Origin: Plakobranchus ocellatus
Taxonomy: Eukaryota > Mollusca > Gastropoda > Plakobranchidae
Direction of reading: 5' to 3'
DNA: 32,354 nucleotides
Assembly: GCA_019648995.1 (NCBI GenBank)
Contig: BLXT01000976.1
Span: forward strand, 536,577 to 568,930
Shown here: positions 22,371 to 32,354 of the stretch, piece by piece
Position numbering within the stretch: position 1 is the first letter of the stretch
Layout: every line of letters starts with the position of its first letter
Position numbers and translations under genes: made by a program
Notes under the pieces: model-generated
Database searches by the model: none
Seen by the model: the letters and a program-made list of their open reading frames with translations, nothing else
What the model was told of the DNA's origin: nothing

Positions 22371-23324
22371 TGAAAATTTTTTTGAGGAGTATCAAGGGCA
22401 AAAATGCGGAACATGATATAAAAATGCAGAACAAACCTTAATATGACGGGAACTGAATAAGTTGATTAAACAAAAAAAAAACAAACACTCAATTTAACTA
22501 AGTTCCTATTAATCATAGAGGCGTACCTTTAGAATGGGGGAGAGTGTAGAGGATATCAGTTCCTGTCTACATCGGCACAAACACTAAGCCAACTGCTTAA
22601 CATTTAGCCTCCGTGCTTACATTCCAATATGTTTACTTTGATATTGAGCAAATCAGCCCTAGAGTAACGACATTATGAAAAGAAAATTTGTCGTTTAAAT
22701 TTTCATTCTATTCGCACTGCAAAGACTTGTACAAATTTGGGTTACTTATTTCAATGTCACCATTGGAATTCAATTTTATTAACTTTTCTCAAATAGAACA
22801 TTCCATAAAACATTTCCCTATCCTATCCCTAAAATGCAGAATGCCTCTATGCATTCTTTTTAAAAACAATGCTGTTGTCTTTAGCGGATTGGAGCTTCTG
22901 TGTAGAGCATTTCTTTTCGGTCATTTTGAAGAGACGTAGACTTATTGAAGATACGCAGGCCTGATTGTATTATATTAAGTTCTAAATCTATGGATAGTTC
23001 ATTGTGTTATCATAGGAGTGGCAATGGCAAGAGCCTATCATCAATCAGACAGTCTCCCACCAAGCCTATGTTCAATGCTAGGTTTATAACTTCTCTAGAT
23101 ATCTCTTCAGTCTGCAAGAGGCATGCTCGGTGTTATGGAAAAAGATCTAGCTTTTAGCTAAGAGCGCAATGCATTTAATAAGTTTGAAAAGTGTGTTGCA
23201 GTGTTAGCGCCTTATTTTTTTTTTCTCTGAGTCCTTTAATATTCTCGCTTTATTTATGAAGAAAACCGCCGCTTAATCTAGACTAGGTTTATTTCTGAGA
23301 GTATTCCAATCCCAAATCGGCAAA

Positions 23325-23410
23325 ATTCCGGATTTTATGATAAAAATGCAGTATTCCGGAAGGCAGGTCATTTTCTGGTTGAATTCCGGAACGAATCTGG
23401 AATTTCCGGA
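23325..23410. promoter_or_regulatory. Cluster of four TTCCGGA motifs
   Basis: ATTCCGGA occurs at 23325-23332, 23353-23360 and 23383-23390, and TTCCGGA at 23404-23410, in an otherwise CpG-poor region. The core CCGGA(A/T) matches the ETS-factor core in three cases. It may simply be an internal repeat of the surrounding element; regulatory activity is speculative. Confidence 0.3.
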
Positions 23411-23522
23411 ACAGTAAGCATGCCTGCACCTTCCTGCTGCTGCTAGCAGTAGAGGTAGCAGTAGTAACAGTAGTAGTAGTGGCAGCAGCAGCAAAAAGTT
23501 TTAAAAAGTACATGAAATGAGC
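23411..23522 (-). repeat. CTG/CTA trinucleotide-rich arm, right (inverted)
   Basis: Read on the minus strand: TTTCATGTACTTTTTAAAAC, then CTG/CTA/CCA units, then GCAGGCATGCTTACTGTTCC. Order and flanks correspond to the left arm at 22165-22370, giving a diverged inverted repeat around about 1.04 kb. The minus-strand frames over this tract are repeat artefacts. Confidence 0.75.
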
Positions 23523-23782
23523 CATAAAATTAAAATATGCCCACCACTACACAACACGCCATTTTGGTATAGGCTGTCTTCAGTATTGTCGGTACTTAGG
23601 CTGGTGTTATTTTGCCTTCTGCAACTAAAATTAATGATTTGGTGTATTTTTTGAGGTCTACCAAAAGGCTTTAGGGCGGAATTCCTAGGGATTCCAAGGG
23701 CTTCCTGGTGATTTCTAGGGATTCGAGAAAATAAATACTCATATTTTAGGTGTCTAAAACCAAAGCATACTATTTGAAACAA

Positions 23783-23831
23783 GTTTGTGGAATCTGCCAT
23801 GTGGTTCTTTTGTTGGCTGCTTCTGGCTCGC
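23783..23831 (-). repeat. Inverted copy of the hAT-like left subterminal sequence
   Basis: GTTTGTGGAATCTGCCA and TCTGGCTCGC are exact reverse complements of bases 21026-21042 and 21014-21023, separated here by an extra 22 bases. This indicates a second, inverted piece of the same repeat family inside the 21-24 kb block. Confidence 0.65.
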
Positions 23832-24262
23832 AAACAAATCTTTAATTAAAAAAAAATTATGTTACAAAATCATCAACAAACCATGCATCACCAAAAATCA
23901 CATAAATAGTAAGAAATACTCATCGATGATTAGCAACAGCATATTACGATGTTATATTAAAAAGAATTCAGAGACTTGTAGGCCTATTTTCAAAGAGTTG
24001 AAATGGTTATTATATAAAACGCACACATTTACATGTACTTTTAGTTTTAAGCATATTGTATAGCTCTCACGGAATTATATTCAAAAATATATATGTGGAA
24101 TTCATGGCTCTCTCAGGCAAAAAAGATTCACGACCCCTGATACACTAGACCTTTAGATCTAAGTATAATATATAAGAAGGTGTCTAACCTATAGATTTAG
24201 GGTAGGCCTAATAGACCAAGTGATTTATGTGTCTCTAAATAGGTATCACAAATGCTCGCCTT

Positions 24263-24294
24263 TGAGCGGTGGAAAATCCTACGGTCGCCGCTCA
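24263..24294. repeat. Short CpG-rich hairpin
   Basis: TGAGCGG and CCGCTCA form a perfect 7-bp stem around an 18-base loop. The adjacent bases carry several CpGs in a CpG-poor region. On the minus strand an ATG-GTGAGC sequence covers the right arm. No function is assigned. Confidence 0.35.
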
Positions 24295-26757
24295 CCATGA
24301 TATTTCTTACTTCTTTGACCTTTAATTTTGTATCAGTAAAAATGTTTAAACTAAATAAAACTTATATCAGTGTTATCGTTATTCTTTTGTTTCATGTACA
24401 GGTTAAAAAAAAATTTTACAAGTAGAGGTTACAATTTGAGTAGGAAGTTGGTGTAGTAACAGCCGCTAGCATCGCAGCGCGCAGTGAAAATTAGATCTAC
24501 ATTTCTAGGGAGCTCTCTTTAAACTTAGTTCTTTTGATCAGGAAAAGACACACAGAGTACTTACTTAGTTCTTCAGAAAGAGGAGATTTTGTACTTTATT
24601 TTGAGCCTAGGCGAAGCGGAGTTAATTGATTTTTAAGTTTATAGAGAGCGAGAAGAAAGAAAAAGTCTTGACCGCAACACCCGTAAATCGAGAAAAAATA
24701 TACTTCACAGGGTATCATTTGAAAGAGCATTTTATTTCCTTTTTAAACATGTAGGTCTCAACATGCTATCTATTATCCTGACCACTGGCTTTTAAGTTAA
24801 ATGAGACGCCTATCTGTCAATTTCACTAATTTCGCTACCCCTGTGGAAAGCCCGACCTTTAGATCTAGATCCAGATCTAAATACTGGAGTGGGCCAAATG
24901 AATATCCAACTCTTAATAATGTCTGAGTCAGAGGAAAACCCGTTCAGAGGCCACCCACACCAATTCTTGACGAATTGAGTCAGTATTTGATTGTTATCCA
25001 TTCAACAAATTAGAATTTTGCTTTAAATTAATATTTTTAATTTTGGATGCTCTTTTTGTCCGTGAGTTGAGAAGTATCGAAATATACCAAGTTTGAGATA
25101 TCGAATACCCAAAATACTAATTTAGCAAATATTGTGGAAAGAACAAACTTTGCTCTGTTTGCTGGAATAAGCATGAAAAACCATATTCTTGTAAATTACC
25201 AATTGGATCTAGGTTTGTTTTGCTACAATTATAAATACACCCATTGCCTTCAATTCTTAATCCAACTGTAATAAAGAAAAAATTATCGAAATCGTCACCT
25301 AACAAAAATAAAGAATCAGGTTGGGAATATGGTGGGCAAGTCCAGTCAGAATAAAGAGGAAAGAAGTATTTAGATTTGCTATATATGCGTTCTGTTCTAA
25401 AGTGTCTGTTGTTTTAAAGAAAATAAGAGTGCCTAAAGGCTAAAAAGAAATTCTTATAATGGTGTATGAGGGCAGAAAAAGAAAGAAAAACACCTTCAAA
25501 AATATTTTACCCGACTTAATATTTTCGAACAGGCTTCTTATCAAAATTTATAATACTTTGTTGTATGCATATGTTATGATAATTTGATGATTTTTAGCCC
25601 GTAGTTGTTGACTAAATGTTGATTGATTATGGAATTCATCAAACTTAATGTACACACTGAGGATGTGACGATAACCAATTTGTGAAAATTTTCGTGTAAA
25701 TCATTTGCACTTTGCATGTTTCAAGCTGCTTTAGCAGGCAAAATAATGATTGTAGCTTAAAAATGACTTGAGATGTGAAAGATGCCTGTTGTTACCTCTA
25801 CTATGATGTGTTTGACATCAGTAGCACAATTATGGTTTGGACAGATGGGGTTATCTTCTGACTTGTAAAAATACCCATGGGCAATCTAGGTCTGACCTAT
25901 GCTAAGGCATCCTCAAATTAGTATATTAACTTCGTGCCAACACTAAATACTGTAGATAGCCTCAGATATTCCATTAATGCCAAGCAATTATGCAGGAAAA
26001 TTCGACATCCAGGAACATCCTCCACATACCAGTTACAACATTGTAGTCTTTACTCCTGGTTTGAATTTTCTCTGTCAAGTATGTATAGCAGGTTAAAAAA
26101 AAAATTAGCTTAGAAGTGTGCAAGAAATAGGAAGGTTTAAAGAATGTGTGCTTTCTAAATCAATATCACTTTGCCATGCTTATTTGTTGCATGTGATTTC
26201 AATATTTGCGATTTTTAAAAATTAAGAACTGATGATAGGCCTATATTCTTTTTTTATATAATGTGCTACTTTCTAGGCACAATATGAAGACTATAACGTT
26301 GTTGTAGCCTAAAATTAATGGCAAATTTGAAATCTGCATAAAAAATTACATACCATGTGAAAATTTCATGTGGATATCTCAACTAGTAGGCTATTGATTT
26401 TGTATAAAAAAACACATTATAAATGGCTCGCGATGCAGAAATTTCTTCGAACATGCATATTTTATTGATAGTCCCTCTTTAAATCCACTGTGTTTTCTTT
26501 TGTTGGCCCTCTAAGCAACTGAAAAAAATTGGGTGTACTGTGTGCTACTATTTGAGCATCTAAAAAAGATATTGATCGATTTTGAATGATATACGCCTAT
26601 TTGATGTTATGACAGTCCAAAACTGCCACGATCTAGCTACTTTGTCACCGCTTTTTGGTTGCGAATTTGTTTTTGGGCATTTTTGATGGCCTGTAAAAGG
26701 TTTTTTTTTACCATGTATCTGATTGAAAATTTTTGTGTGCAAATTCAATGCACAGAA

Positions 26758-26780
26758 CTAGATCTAGATCTAGATCTAGT
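26758..26780. repeat. (TAGATC)n hexamer tract
   Basis: About four uninterrupted CTAGAT units; the longest of at least eight such palindromic tracts scattered over the window. Confidence 0.9.
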
Positions 26781-29100
26781 GAAGTTTTTAAAAAGATAAT
26801 TATTAACTCTCAAAAATGGTTCGATATAATTATTTCTGATGTGTCAATTGTCACAAAAATTCCAAATGCCATATTATTTTTATTTATCACCCGATTTCAA
26901 TAAAATTTGTTGCCAACTTCAAGTTTTGTTTTTCTGAGATCTTTGCAATACAAATGTTCTCATATGACTTTGTGGTATTTGAAAAATCAGTTTGTGATAC
27001 CTACTCTAAATCCCGTTGGCCTATAGATTACACTATATACGATTTTTTGTAATCCTTAAAATCCACAGTTGTATGAGAATACGAGTCCAACAGTTTCGTC
27101 AAAAGTCTGAGATCGTAGGGTATTGATAAATCTATCTGTTGATCAAATGGTTCTAGGCCCCTAGTTCATTCCACTGAAAGAACTGAAGAGATGACGGTGA
27201 AATCAACAAAGTAAACATTTAGGGAGATATCGATAAGCCTATAATATAATGTTAAGCCTATAATTCTGATGATTATAATTTTTTTTCGTTTCCTTTTCTT
27301 TTTGCTTTTTAAGTTTCAAGAGAAAAATCATTCAAGTACTATTTTATTTTGATAAACTTGGCTTTCACATGTTGCATTTTGAAGATCAGTATACAACATT
27401 ATTTTGTAAAAAAATGTTCATAACCCTCCTCTTTTCCTGTCATTATGGTTCCTTCCACTTACTATAAAACAATAAATTACATCTCGTCCTACACAAAACA
27501 TATCTTCTTTCAGAAAAGAGTGGTTTCCGTTGATAATCCGTTGTCCTAAAAAAGAGTATATGTTGCTTCCCAGAGGAAAAAAAAAATATAATTTTAATGT
27601 TTTTGATATTGTACATTCGTATAATTTGTGCTGCAAGATTGAAAGCGATCCATTTGACTGGAATCTCTGAAATATAAACTAGACTAAAATTATTTCGTTC
27701 GAAATCTTTTGCATGTTCATGTAAACAATATAAAAAAATAAAGAAACAATAAAAATTTTTTTAAAAATCATATGTTGTACCCCTACACTTCGATTGATGG
27801 AACACTTGCCATGCAAATGAATGAAAATACAGAAAATTTTATGTGACTCATTAAAAAAATTAGAATACTCGTTAGTAATTTAATACAGCACGAACTCGTA
27901 ACAATAGATGGGTCGAACAGCACTCTATTTTTAGGAACTTAGAAATGAATCTATTTTGACAATTGAATTTGATTGGGTGTTTCTAGGGAAACAAAGAAGC
28001 ACATGTTTATAAACAACTCAAAATGGCCTCCAAAAAATTCTTAACATTACGGAAGTGACCGTGTAATACCCACAAAAAAGCTATGGTAGGCTTAAAAAAT
28101 ATTGTAAATTTGACTAATCCGGATAGCCGGGAGAAATCTTGCATCCTGTATGTCTACTTAATTGTACTCAAATTGCGGTTTGGATCTAGATCCACTGGCA
28201 CTACTGCGCAAAACTGGCCTGTTACATAGGCTGACGACAAAATTGCAGTTAAGCTCACACCGAGGCGCGTCAATAACAATGAAAGAGCAACTTTTTTTCT
28301 CTTGAGAAAAAAAAAAATTTAAAAAGCAGAATAAGAATTATACCCGATCATCTGATAGATGACTCTTAATTTTGGAGCCCGTATATATTAAATTGGAAAA
28401 AAAAACCTTCTTATGATTTTTTTTTTAATTCTTAAAAACTTATGTTAAATGCGCATCGGATTGTCTAATTTAGTTCATTAATTTTTTTTCTCTGTACTCC
28501 CATTTATGAATGGAATAATAATTGATCTTTTGACATCCAAATGAATTTCTGAATTGAGTTTTAGTCTTTACTAACGGCAAGTGACAAAATGATCGCGTGC
28601 ACCGTTTTAATTTTGTAACCTTTATAAAATAAAAAGCAACTAGTAGAATTACATTTCGTTTGGGTCTACCAAATCTAATCTAACTCTAAAGCAGATGGAT
28701 TTAGATCTGATTAATAAAAATAGAAGATTGTGCTATTTACCTCTCTTTTATCCGACCATTAAAGAAAGTACATTTTTCCTGGGCTTTCCTCGTTGTCCAA
28801 ACATGGTTTCCTTACGGATTTATGCTCCCTCTTTTTATCCTGATGAGAACAACACTTTCAAGTTTCGTACATATTTGAAGCGCAGAAAAAAACAAGGTTT
28901 ATGTATTTCAATGTTTTGACGACTTTTTAAAAAAAATTTTTAGCGATGCTTTGAAATAACTGATTAAAAATATGTCACATAATTCAAAAGGAGCTCAATA
29001 AATTGAAAGAAGTCATTATTTTCCCGAACACTAGGCAAACTTTAAAGGACCTTTGCTTGTACCCGTGCAGTATGAGTACGAGTATGCCGGTGTTACTGAA

Positions 29101-29102
29101 CT

Positions 29103-29158
<56 letters not shown>

Positions 29159-29175
29159 CTCTCTCTCTCTTTCTT
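29101..29175. repeat. (CT)n microsatellite
   Basis: About 35 CT units interrupted by a few TTT variants near the right end. The Leu/Ser-repeat frame over it is an artefact. Confidence 0.95.
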
Positions 29176-29351
29176 TATGAAAATAAGGCGTTCGGGAAAA
29201 TAAGGTCAGCTTAAATTGAATGCATTACAAACGGACAGTTGAAATGCGCCCTTGCGCCCGTTTTGTAAGCTAATGGAATAAAAAGCAAACAATCAATCAT
29301 GGATCTTTTGTAATGAAAGAAAGAGTATGGTAAAAGGGTCCAGAAAATTAA

Positions 29352-29418
29352 AATAAATGAATAAATAAATAGATAAATAAATAATTTTAAATAAATAAAT
29401 AAATAAATAAGTAAATCA

Positions 29419-29474
<56 letters not shown>

Positions 29475-29475
29475 A
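29352..29475. repeat. (AAAT)n microsatellite
   Basis: About 30 AAAT/TAAA units with a few single-base changes. The minus-strand frame of repeated IYLF units over it is an artefact. Confidence 0.95.
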
Positions 29476-30733
29476 GCATCCAACCAATCACGAATTGGAG
29501 GGGCCAGAAAGCTGACCTATGCCCAAGAAATAAGCCCTTAATACTTCTTTGCATATTTATGTACACTATGTTTCACTAAACCATTAATTTAAGAGCAAGC
29601 ATGGATTTCATCTCTTCTTCGGCTTTCCCACATTATTCTGCCCTTTATTGACATCATCTATGTCTTTAGCTAACACCCGATGCTTTTCTCAACCCTGTTG
29701 TTTTACATCGAAGCTTTTGATTTATGCAAAATTTTCCATATCGCCTATAAATGATGAAAGTTATAAGTTTGCGCTCTTCACATATTTTTTCTTATGATTT
29801 CATATGATGGGTCCACTAAACACATTTAATGAAGACAGAACAACATGATGATGTAGAAAATTAAGCAATTATAACATTGTAAATCCTTCTTTCTCGATCA
29901 GCGAATGTTCTAAGGTAGACCTATCATAAACTGTTTTGTGTTTTTCATCATCATCTTCATCCTCACCATCATCGTCATCATAATCACCATGAATGCCTTT
30001 TTCAAGTTGTATCAGGTTATAGGTCACGAGTAATATATTTGCATCATTTTATCCCTATCTTGGGCTTCACTTGTGACTGCCCCCATGTAATGCCAGCCTA
30101 TGATGTCGCCTTCTTTAATATTCCAAGTTGTTCATGTCTCTGAGTTTTTAAAAACGGAAAACAATAGAATAGTTGCGTTTTATACTTCAGAGACTAAAAG
30201 GCAAGAATATAAAGTTAAAAAAAAAACAACAAGAAACGAAAAACAAAACAAAACAAAACAAAAAAGACACCTGCATCTTATCAATAATTAAGAAGAGAAT
30301 TCGGTAGGCTATACAAGAGAAAGCTGGAAAAATAGATTTAAATCTTACAGCAACCTAAATCTTTTCTCACGATTTCAAATAAATAAAAACTTTTTCTCTT
30401 TCTTTTTGCTCAGTATACTTTAATACACATTAAAGTCCCATGTTTCAAAAGAAAATAAAGCAGAACATGACTGCAATAGAGGAATCAGAATGTTGCAAGC
30501 GTTGTTTATTGTAAAAGATATTTTAATATTTGCATTGCTTTCAATACCTATTGCAAACAAATTTTTGACCTGGAATCTTTAAAGAGTTTCTCATTTTTTC
30601 CCCATTAAAAATGCATTTTAAGTCTTTTCAAATATACCACCCTGCTCTAAGCAAGCTAGCTTGCTAGGAAAAATTATTTTAATAACAAAAAACTTAAGTC
30701 TAATATTTTTCTCCATTTTCTTTACTTTGTCAG

Positions 30734-30815
30734 GCGAGCAGAAGAAAAGCAAAATCTATGCCAGCGAAGAAAAATGTGGCTGAATTTGAAGATGACTTCG
30801 ATTTGGAAGATATGA
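30734..30815 (+). CDS. Unrecognised gene, exon A (basic then acidic segment)
   Basis: Seen: acceptor TTTACTTTGTCAG, an 82-bp open exon and donor ATG A|GTGAGA. The frame gives a Lys/Arg-rich start (ASRRKAKSMPAKK) followed by an acidic motif EFEDDFDLEDM. It joins in phase (A+CG, Thr) to exon B. The other two frames of this interval are closed or less plausible. The protein is not recognised. The DDFDL acidic motif superficially recalls the DDFDL/DFDLADAL motifs of CD99-family ectodomains, but it is too short to assign. No upstream exon or signal peptide was found within the window. It could also be read through the donor for about 34 more codons, though the donor is good. Confidence 0.5.
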
Positions 30816-31313
30816 GTGAGACAAAAATAATTGTAGCCTATCGGCCCCAGCATGATTATTTAGTCTGTTTAAGTAAACCCAAATTGAATTCATACTTTAA
30901 TCTAATTAAAAGATAGTAAATTGCATTCAGAACTATGAATAAATTAAAATTATCTTTTGAAACCATAATGCGAGTTGTTAAAAAAAAAACATTATGATGT
31001 GTGACATAAATTTAGCAAGGGCCATTTGGTTAATTTTAAACCGGAAAATAATTGTACAGTCGAGCCTTGAACTGTGAAAAGATTCTATCGAACATTAAAG
31101 TTGACATTGTGATTCATTAACTGCATATGAAATAAAATTCTAAATGAATTTAGAACTTTGAACTGCTGGTCTCTAGTTTGATACAAATTTTCTAGGTTAG
31201 TCAAATTTTAAAGTAATATTATAACTCCACTATTTTACAATGAATACATTTTTATGAATGAACATACTGCCATTTTATCTTTTGTTTTTATTCCTTTTTT
31301 TTTTCTTTTTCAG

Positions 31314-31370
31314 CGCAATCAGCTCCCGCTGACATTTATCCTGCAACCCAACAGATACCAAAAGAAACAG
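31314..31370 (+). CDS. Unrecognised gene, exon B (phase 1-1, 57 bp)
   Basis: A long T/C-rich tract (TTTTTTTTTCTTTTTCAG) is followed by 57 open bases and ACA G|GTATTC. Translated in the frame set by exon A it reads TQSAPADIYPATQQIPKET. It is low in hydrophobic residues and has no known domain. Both boundaries are phase 1, so this exon could be skipped or duplicated without breaking the frame. Confidence 0.55.
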
Positions 31371-32021
31371 GTATTCATTTTAAAAAATGTAAATGATATA
31401 TTACTTACGTTTTAGCCCTGACGCGTTTGAGCGGGGCCATTGGTATTTAGAGTTCTCGAATCAGTTTTTAATTGATGCATGTGATGAAATCTACATCTTC
31501 TTACAATACAACCGCAAAGTTTACCACTTTTACACACTTACATACGTACCACTGCCTACATATATATGCATTTATTCACGGCAACCATGATTGACGTGGA
31601 ATACACCATGTAATACAAACTCTCATGCCTTGCATTATTTGAGTGGAAAGATGTAGCGAGGAAAACTGTAACAACACCGTTGCCAGTACTACGCCAAAAG
31701 TAGCTCGCTCTGCTCGCCTCCTGCCTCTGACACGCAGGTGACTGGCCCCCCTCCCCCTAAAAATGATGGAACTAAATCTGGTGCAGATCTAGATTTAATC
31801 TAGATAAACACCCTCCACATATGAATGAACACCATGTATTATTTAAGTGGATTCCACCTCTGTAATCACTCCCTTTGATCACACATGTGAATAGATACAT
31901 GATCCGTGTTTTTTTGCATTAATATTGAAAAATGATTACAAAATTGAAAGCTCTGGAAGATAAACGTGTAAAGACACTTGAAAAAAATTTATAATTTACA
32001 ATCTATTCATCTATTCCCCAG

Positions 32022-32075
32022 TTGACTTACTACATCCCGATTCTGCTCAGCCTGCAGAGGAAACAAAAGACCCTG
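32022..32075 (+). CDS. Unrecognised gene, exon C (phase 1-1, 54 bp, may extend)
   Basis: The acceptor ATCTATTCCCCAG leads to VDLLHPDSAQPAEETKDP, in phase with exon B. A donor-like CCT G|GTACAA occurs at 32076 but is weak. If it is not used, the same frame stays open to the window end (to 32354), encoding a Pro/Leu/Ser-rich stretch from CT-rich DNA. The two models cannot be separated without transcripts. The Asp/Glu/Pro-rich composition resembles exon B and suggests a disordered region. Confidence 0.5.
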
Positions 32076-32089
32076 GTACAATAAAATCT

Positions 32090-32354
32090 ATTAAATCTTT
32101 CCGATGCCGCCATCATCCTTATTTTCCTCCCCTTCCTCCTAATGATCCTCGTACTAATCCTCCTCTGCCTTCTCCTCCTGCTAATCGTGTTCTTCTCCTC
32201 CTTTTCCTTCCTGAGCCTCCAGCTAATCTCCTTCTCCATTCTCCTCCTCCTTCTCTTCCTCTTCCTCCTTCCCCTCCTCCCATTCCTTCACTTTTCTTCC
32301 TCTTTTACCTCCTCATCTCCCTCTCTTGCTCTTCCTCCTCCTCCTCCACCTCCT
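32090..32354 (+). repeat. CT-rich (TCC/CTT-type) low-complexity tract
   Basis: About 265 bases of almost pure pyrimidine on the plus strand, with imperfect TCC, CTC and CTT units running to the window edge. One plus-strand frame is open throughout and continuous with exon C. Open frames are expected in pyrimidine-only DNA, so this is weak evidence of coding. The minus-strand open frame here (Arg/Lys/Glu-rich) is a composition artefact. Confidence 0.8.

Larger units (their letters stand above)
20991..24139. mobile_element. Repeat block with hAT-like terminal sequences
   Basis: The left edge reads CAGAAATCCGGAACCTACGG followed by CTCGCGAGCC. The right edge reads GGCTCTCTCAGGC, an A-rich run, then GATTCACGACCCCTG. 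Many hAT elements begin CAGGGGTCGGCAACCT with a nearby CTCGCGAGCC palindrome and end CCGACCCCTG. The inverted ends match at 10 of 16 positions. No 8-bp target duplication is seen (CTATAAGG versus ATACACTA) and no transposase is recognisable, so this is a decayed or composite non-autonomous element, or two separate ones. Confidence 0.4.
24140..30733. other. Gene-poor region before the right-end exons
   Basis: Mostly AT-rich sequence with no supported exon. It contains (TAGATC) tracts at 24860-24879 and 26758-26780, the CT and AAAT microsatellites near 29.1-29.5 kb, an ATC-rich run at about 29945-29993 and an AAAAC run near 30240. If exon A has upstream partners they are small or beyond what I could detect. 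Confidence 0.5.

Noticed and set aside
22103-22416. Leu-rich and Ala/Thr-rich frames resembling membrane or mucin proteins
   Set aside because: Products of the CTG/CTA trinucleotide repeat in alternative frames.
23501-23833. 110-codon minus-strand frame as a possible transposase
   Set aside because: No hAT transposase signature (zinc finger, catalytic region or dimerisation motif) could be seen. It also overlaps the inverted subterminal repeat.
25117-25305. Minus-strand frame beginning MLGDDFDNFFF
   Set aside because: It has an acceptor-like tract upstream, but no family resemblance and no partner exons.
29003-29483. Leu-Ser repeat and Ile-Tyr-Leu-Phe repeat frames
   Set aside because: Products of the (CT)n and (AAAT)n microsatellites.
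30734-32075. Assignment of the right-end exons to the CD99 family
   Set aside because: Only the short DDFDL motif is shared. There is no signal peptide, membrane segment or second repeat to support it.
32030-32239. Arg/Lys/Glu-rich minus-strand frame
   Set aside because: Reverse complement of the CT-rich tract; composition alone explains it.

Overview
The window reads as nuclear DNA of an invertebrate animal. It is AT-rich, CpG-poor and intron-rich, with GT-AG introns, many homopolymer and microsatellite tracts, tRNA-derived SINE-like copies and scattered TAGATC-type palindromic hexamer tracts. These traits fit a mollusc, possibly a gastropod. That placement is inference, because no marker gene settles the taxon. 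Almost none of the long open frames are genes. The real coding signal is short exons with clean splice sites, which I assembled by hand.

Layout. (1) 1-1500: a minus-strand exon (1292-1429) encodes the first part of an RRM that resembles RRM3 of poly(A)-binding proteins. It begins at an ATG in good context and ends at a consensus donor; the rest would lie beyond the left edge. (2) 1500-9477: no convincing gene; microsatellites, one SINE-like copy on the minus strand (7282-7428) and a GA/TC hairpin. (3) 9478-19279: a complete minus-strand TMEM33 homologue (TMEM33/Pom33 family, ER and nuclear-envelope membrane protein). It has seven coding exons whose phases all match and that sum to 801 bp, 266 aa plus stop. 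Its introns hold a 30-base assembly gap, a second SINE-like copy, a perfect 133-bp direct duplication carrying an open frame, and a T-tract/N/G-tract junction. (4) 19280-20990: the 5' flank of TMEM33, with a possible 3' splice site just upstream of the start codon. (5) 20991-24139: a repeat-derived block. Its two outer ends resemble hAT transposon termini. Inside are inverted CTG/CTA-rich arms, a cluster of TTCCGGA motifs and an inverted copy of the left subterminal sequence. (6) 24140-30733: gene-poor, with microsatellites. (7) 30734-32354: three small plus-strand exons, two of them phase 1-1, of an unrecognised low-complexity protein that runs off the right edge into a CT-rich, Pro/Leu/Ser-coding stretch.

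Only TMEM33 is complete. The partial genes at the two edges are on opposite strands, and nothing suggests that the three loci act together. I saw no operons, CRISPR arrays, rRNA or functional tRNA genes. The most unusual signals are the identical duplicated coding-like fragment in TMEM33 intron 4, the PABP-like exon that starts inside the RRM2-RRM3 linker, the composite hAT-like block, and the uncharacterised phase-1 exon series at the right end.
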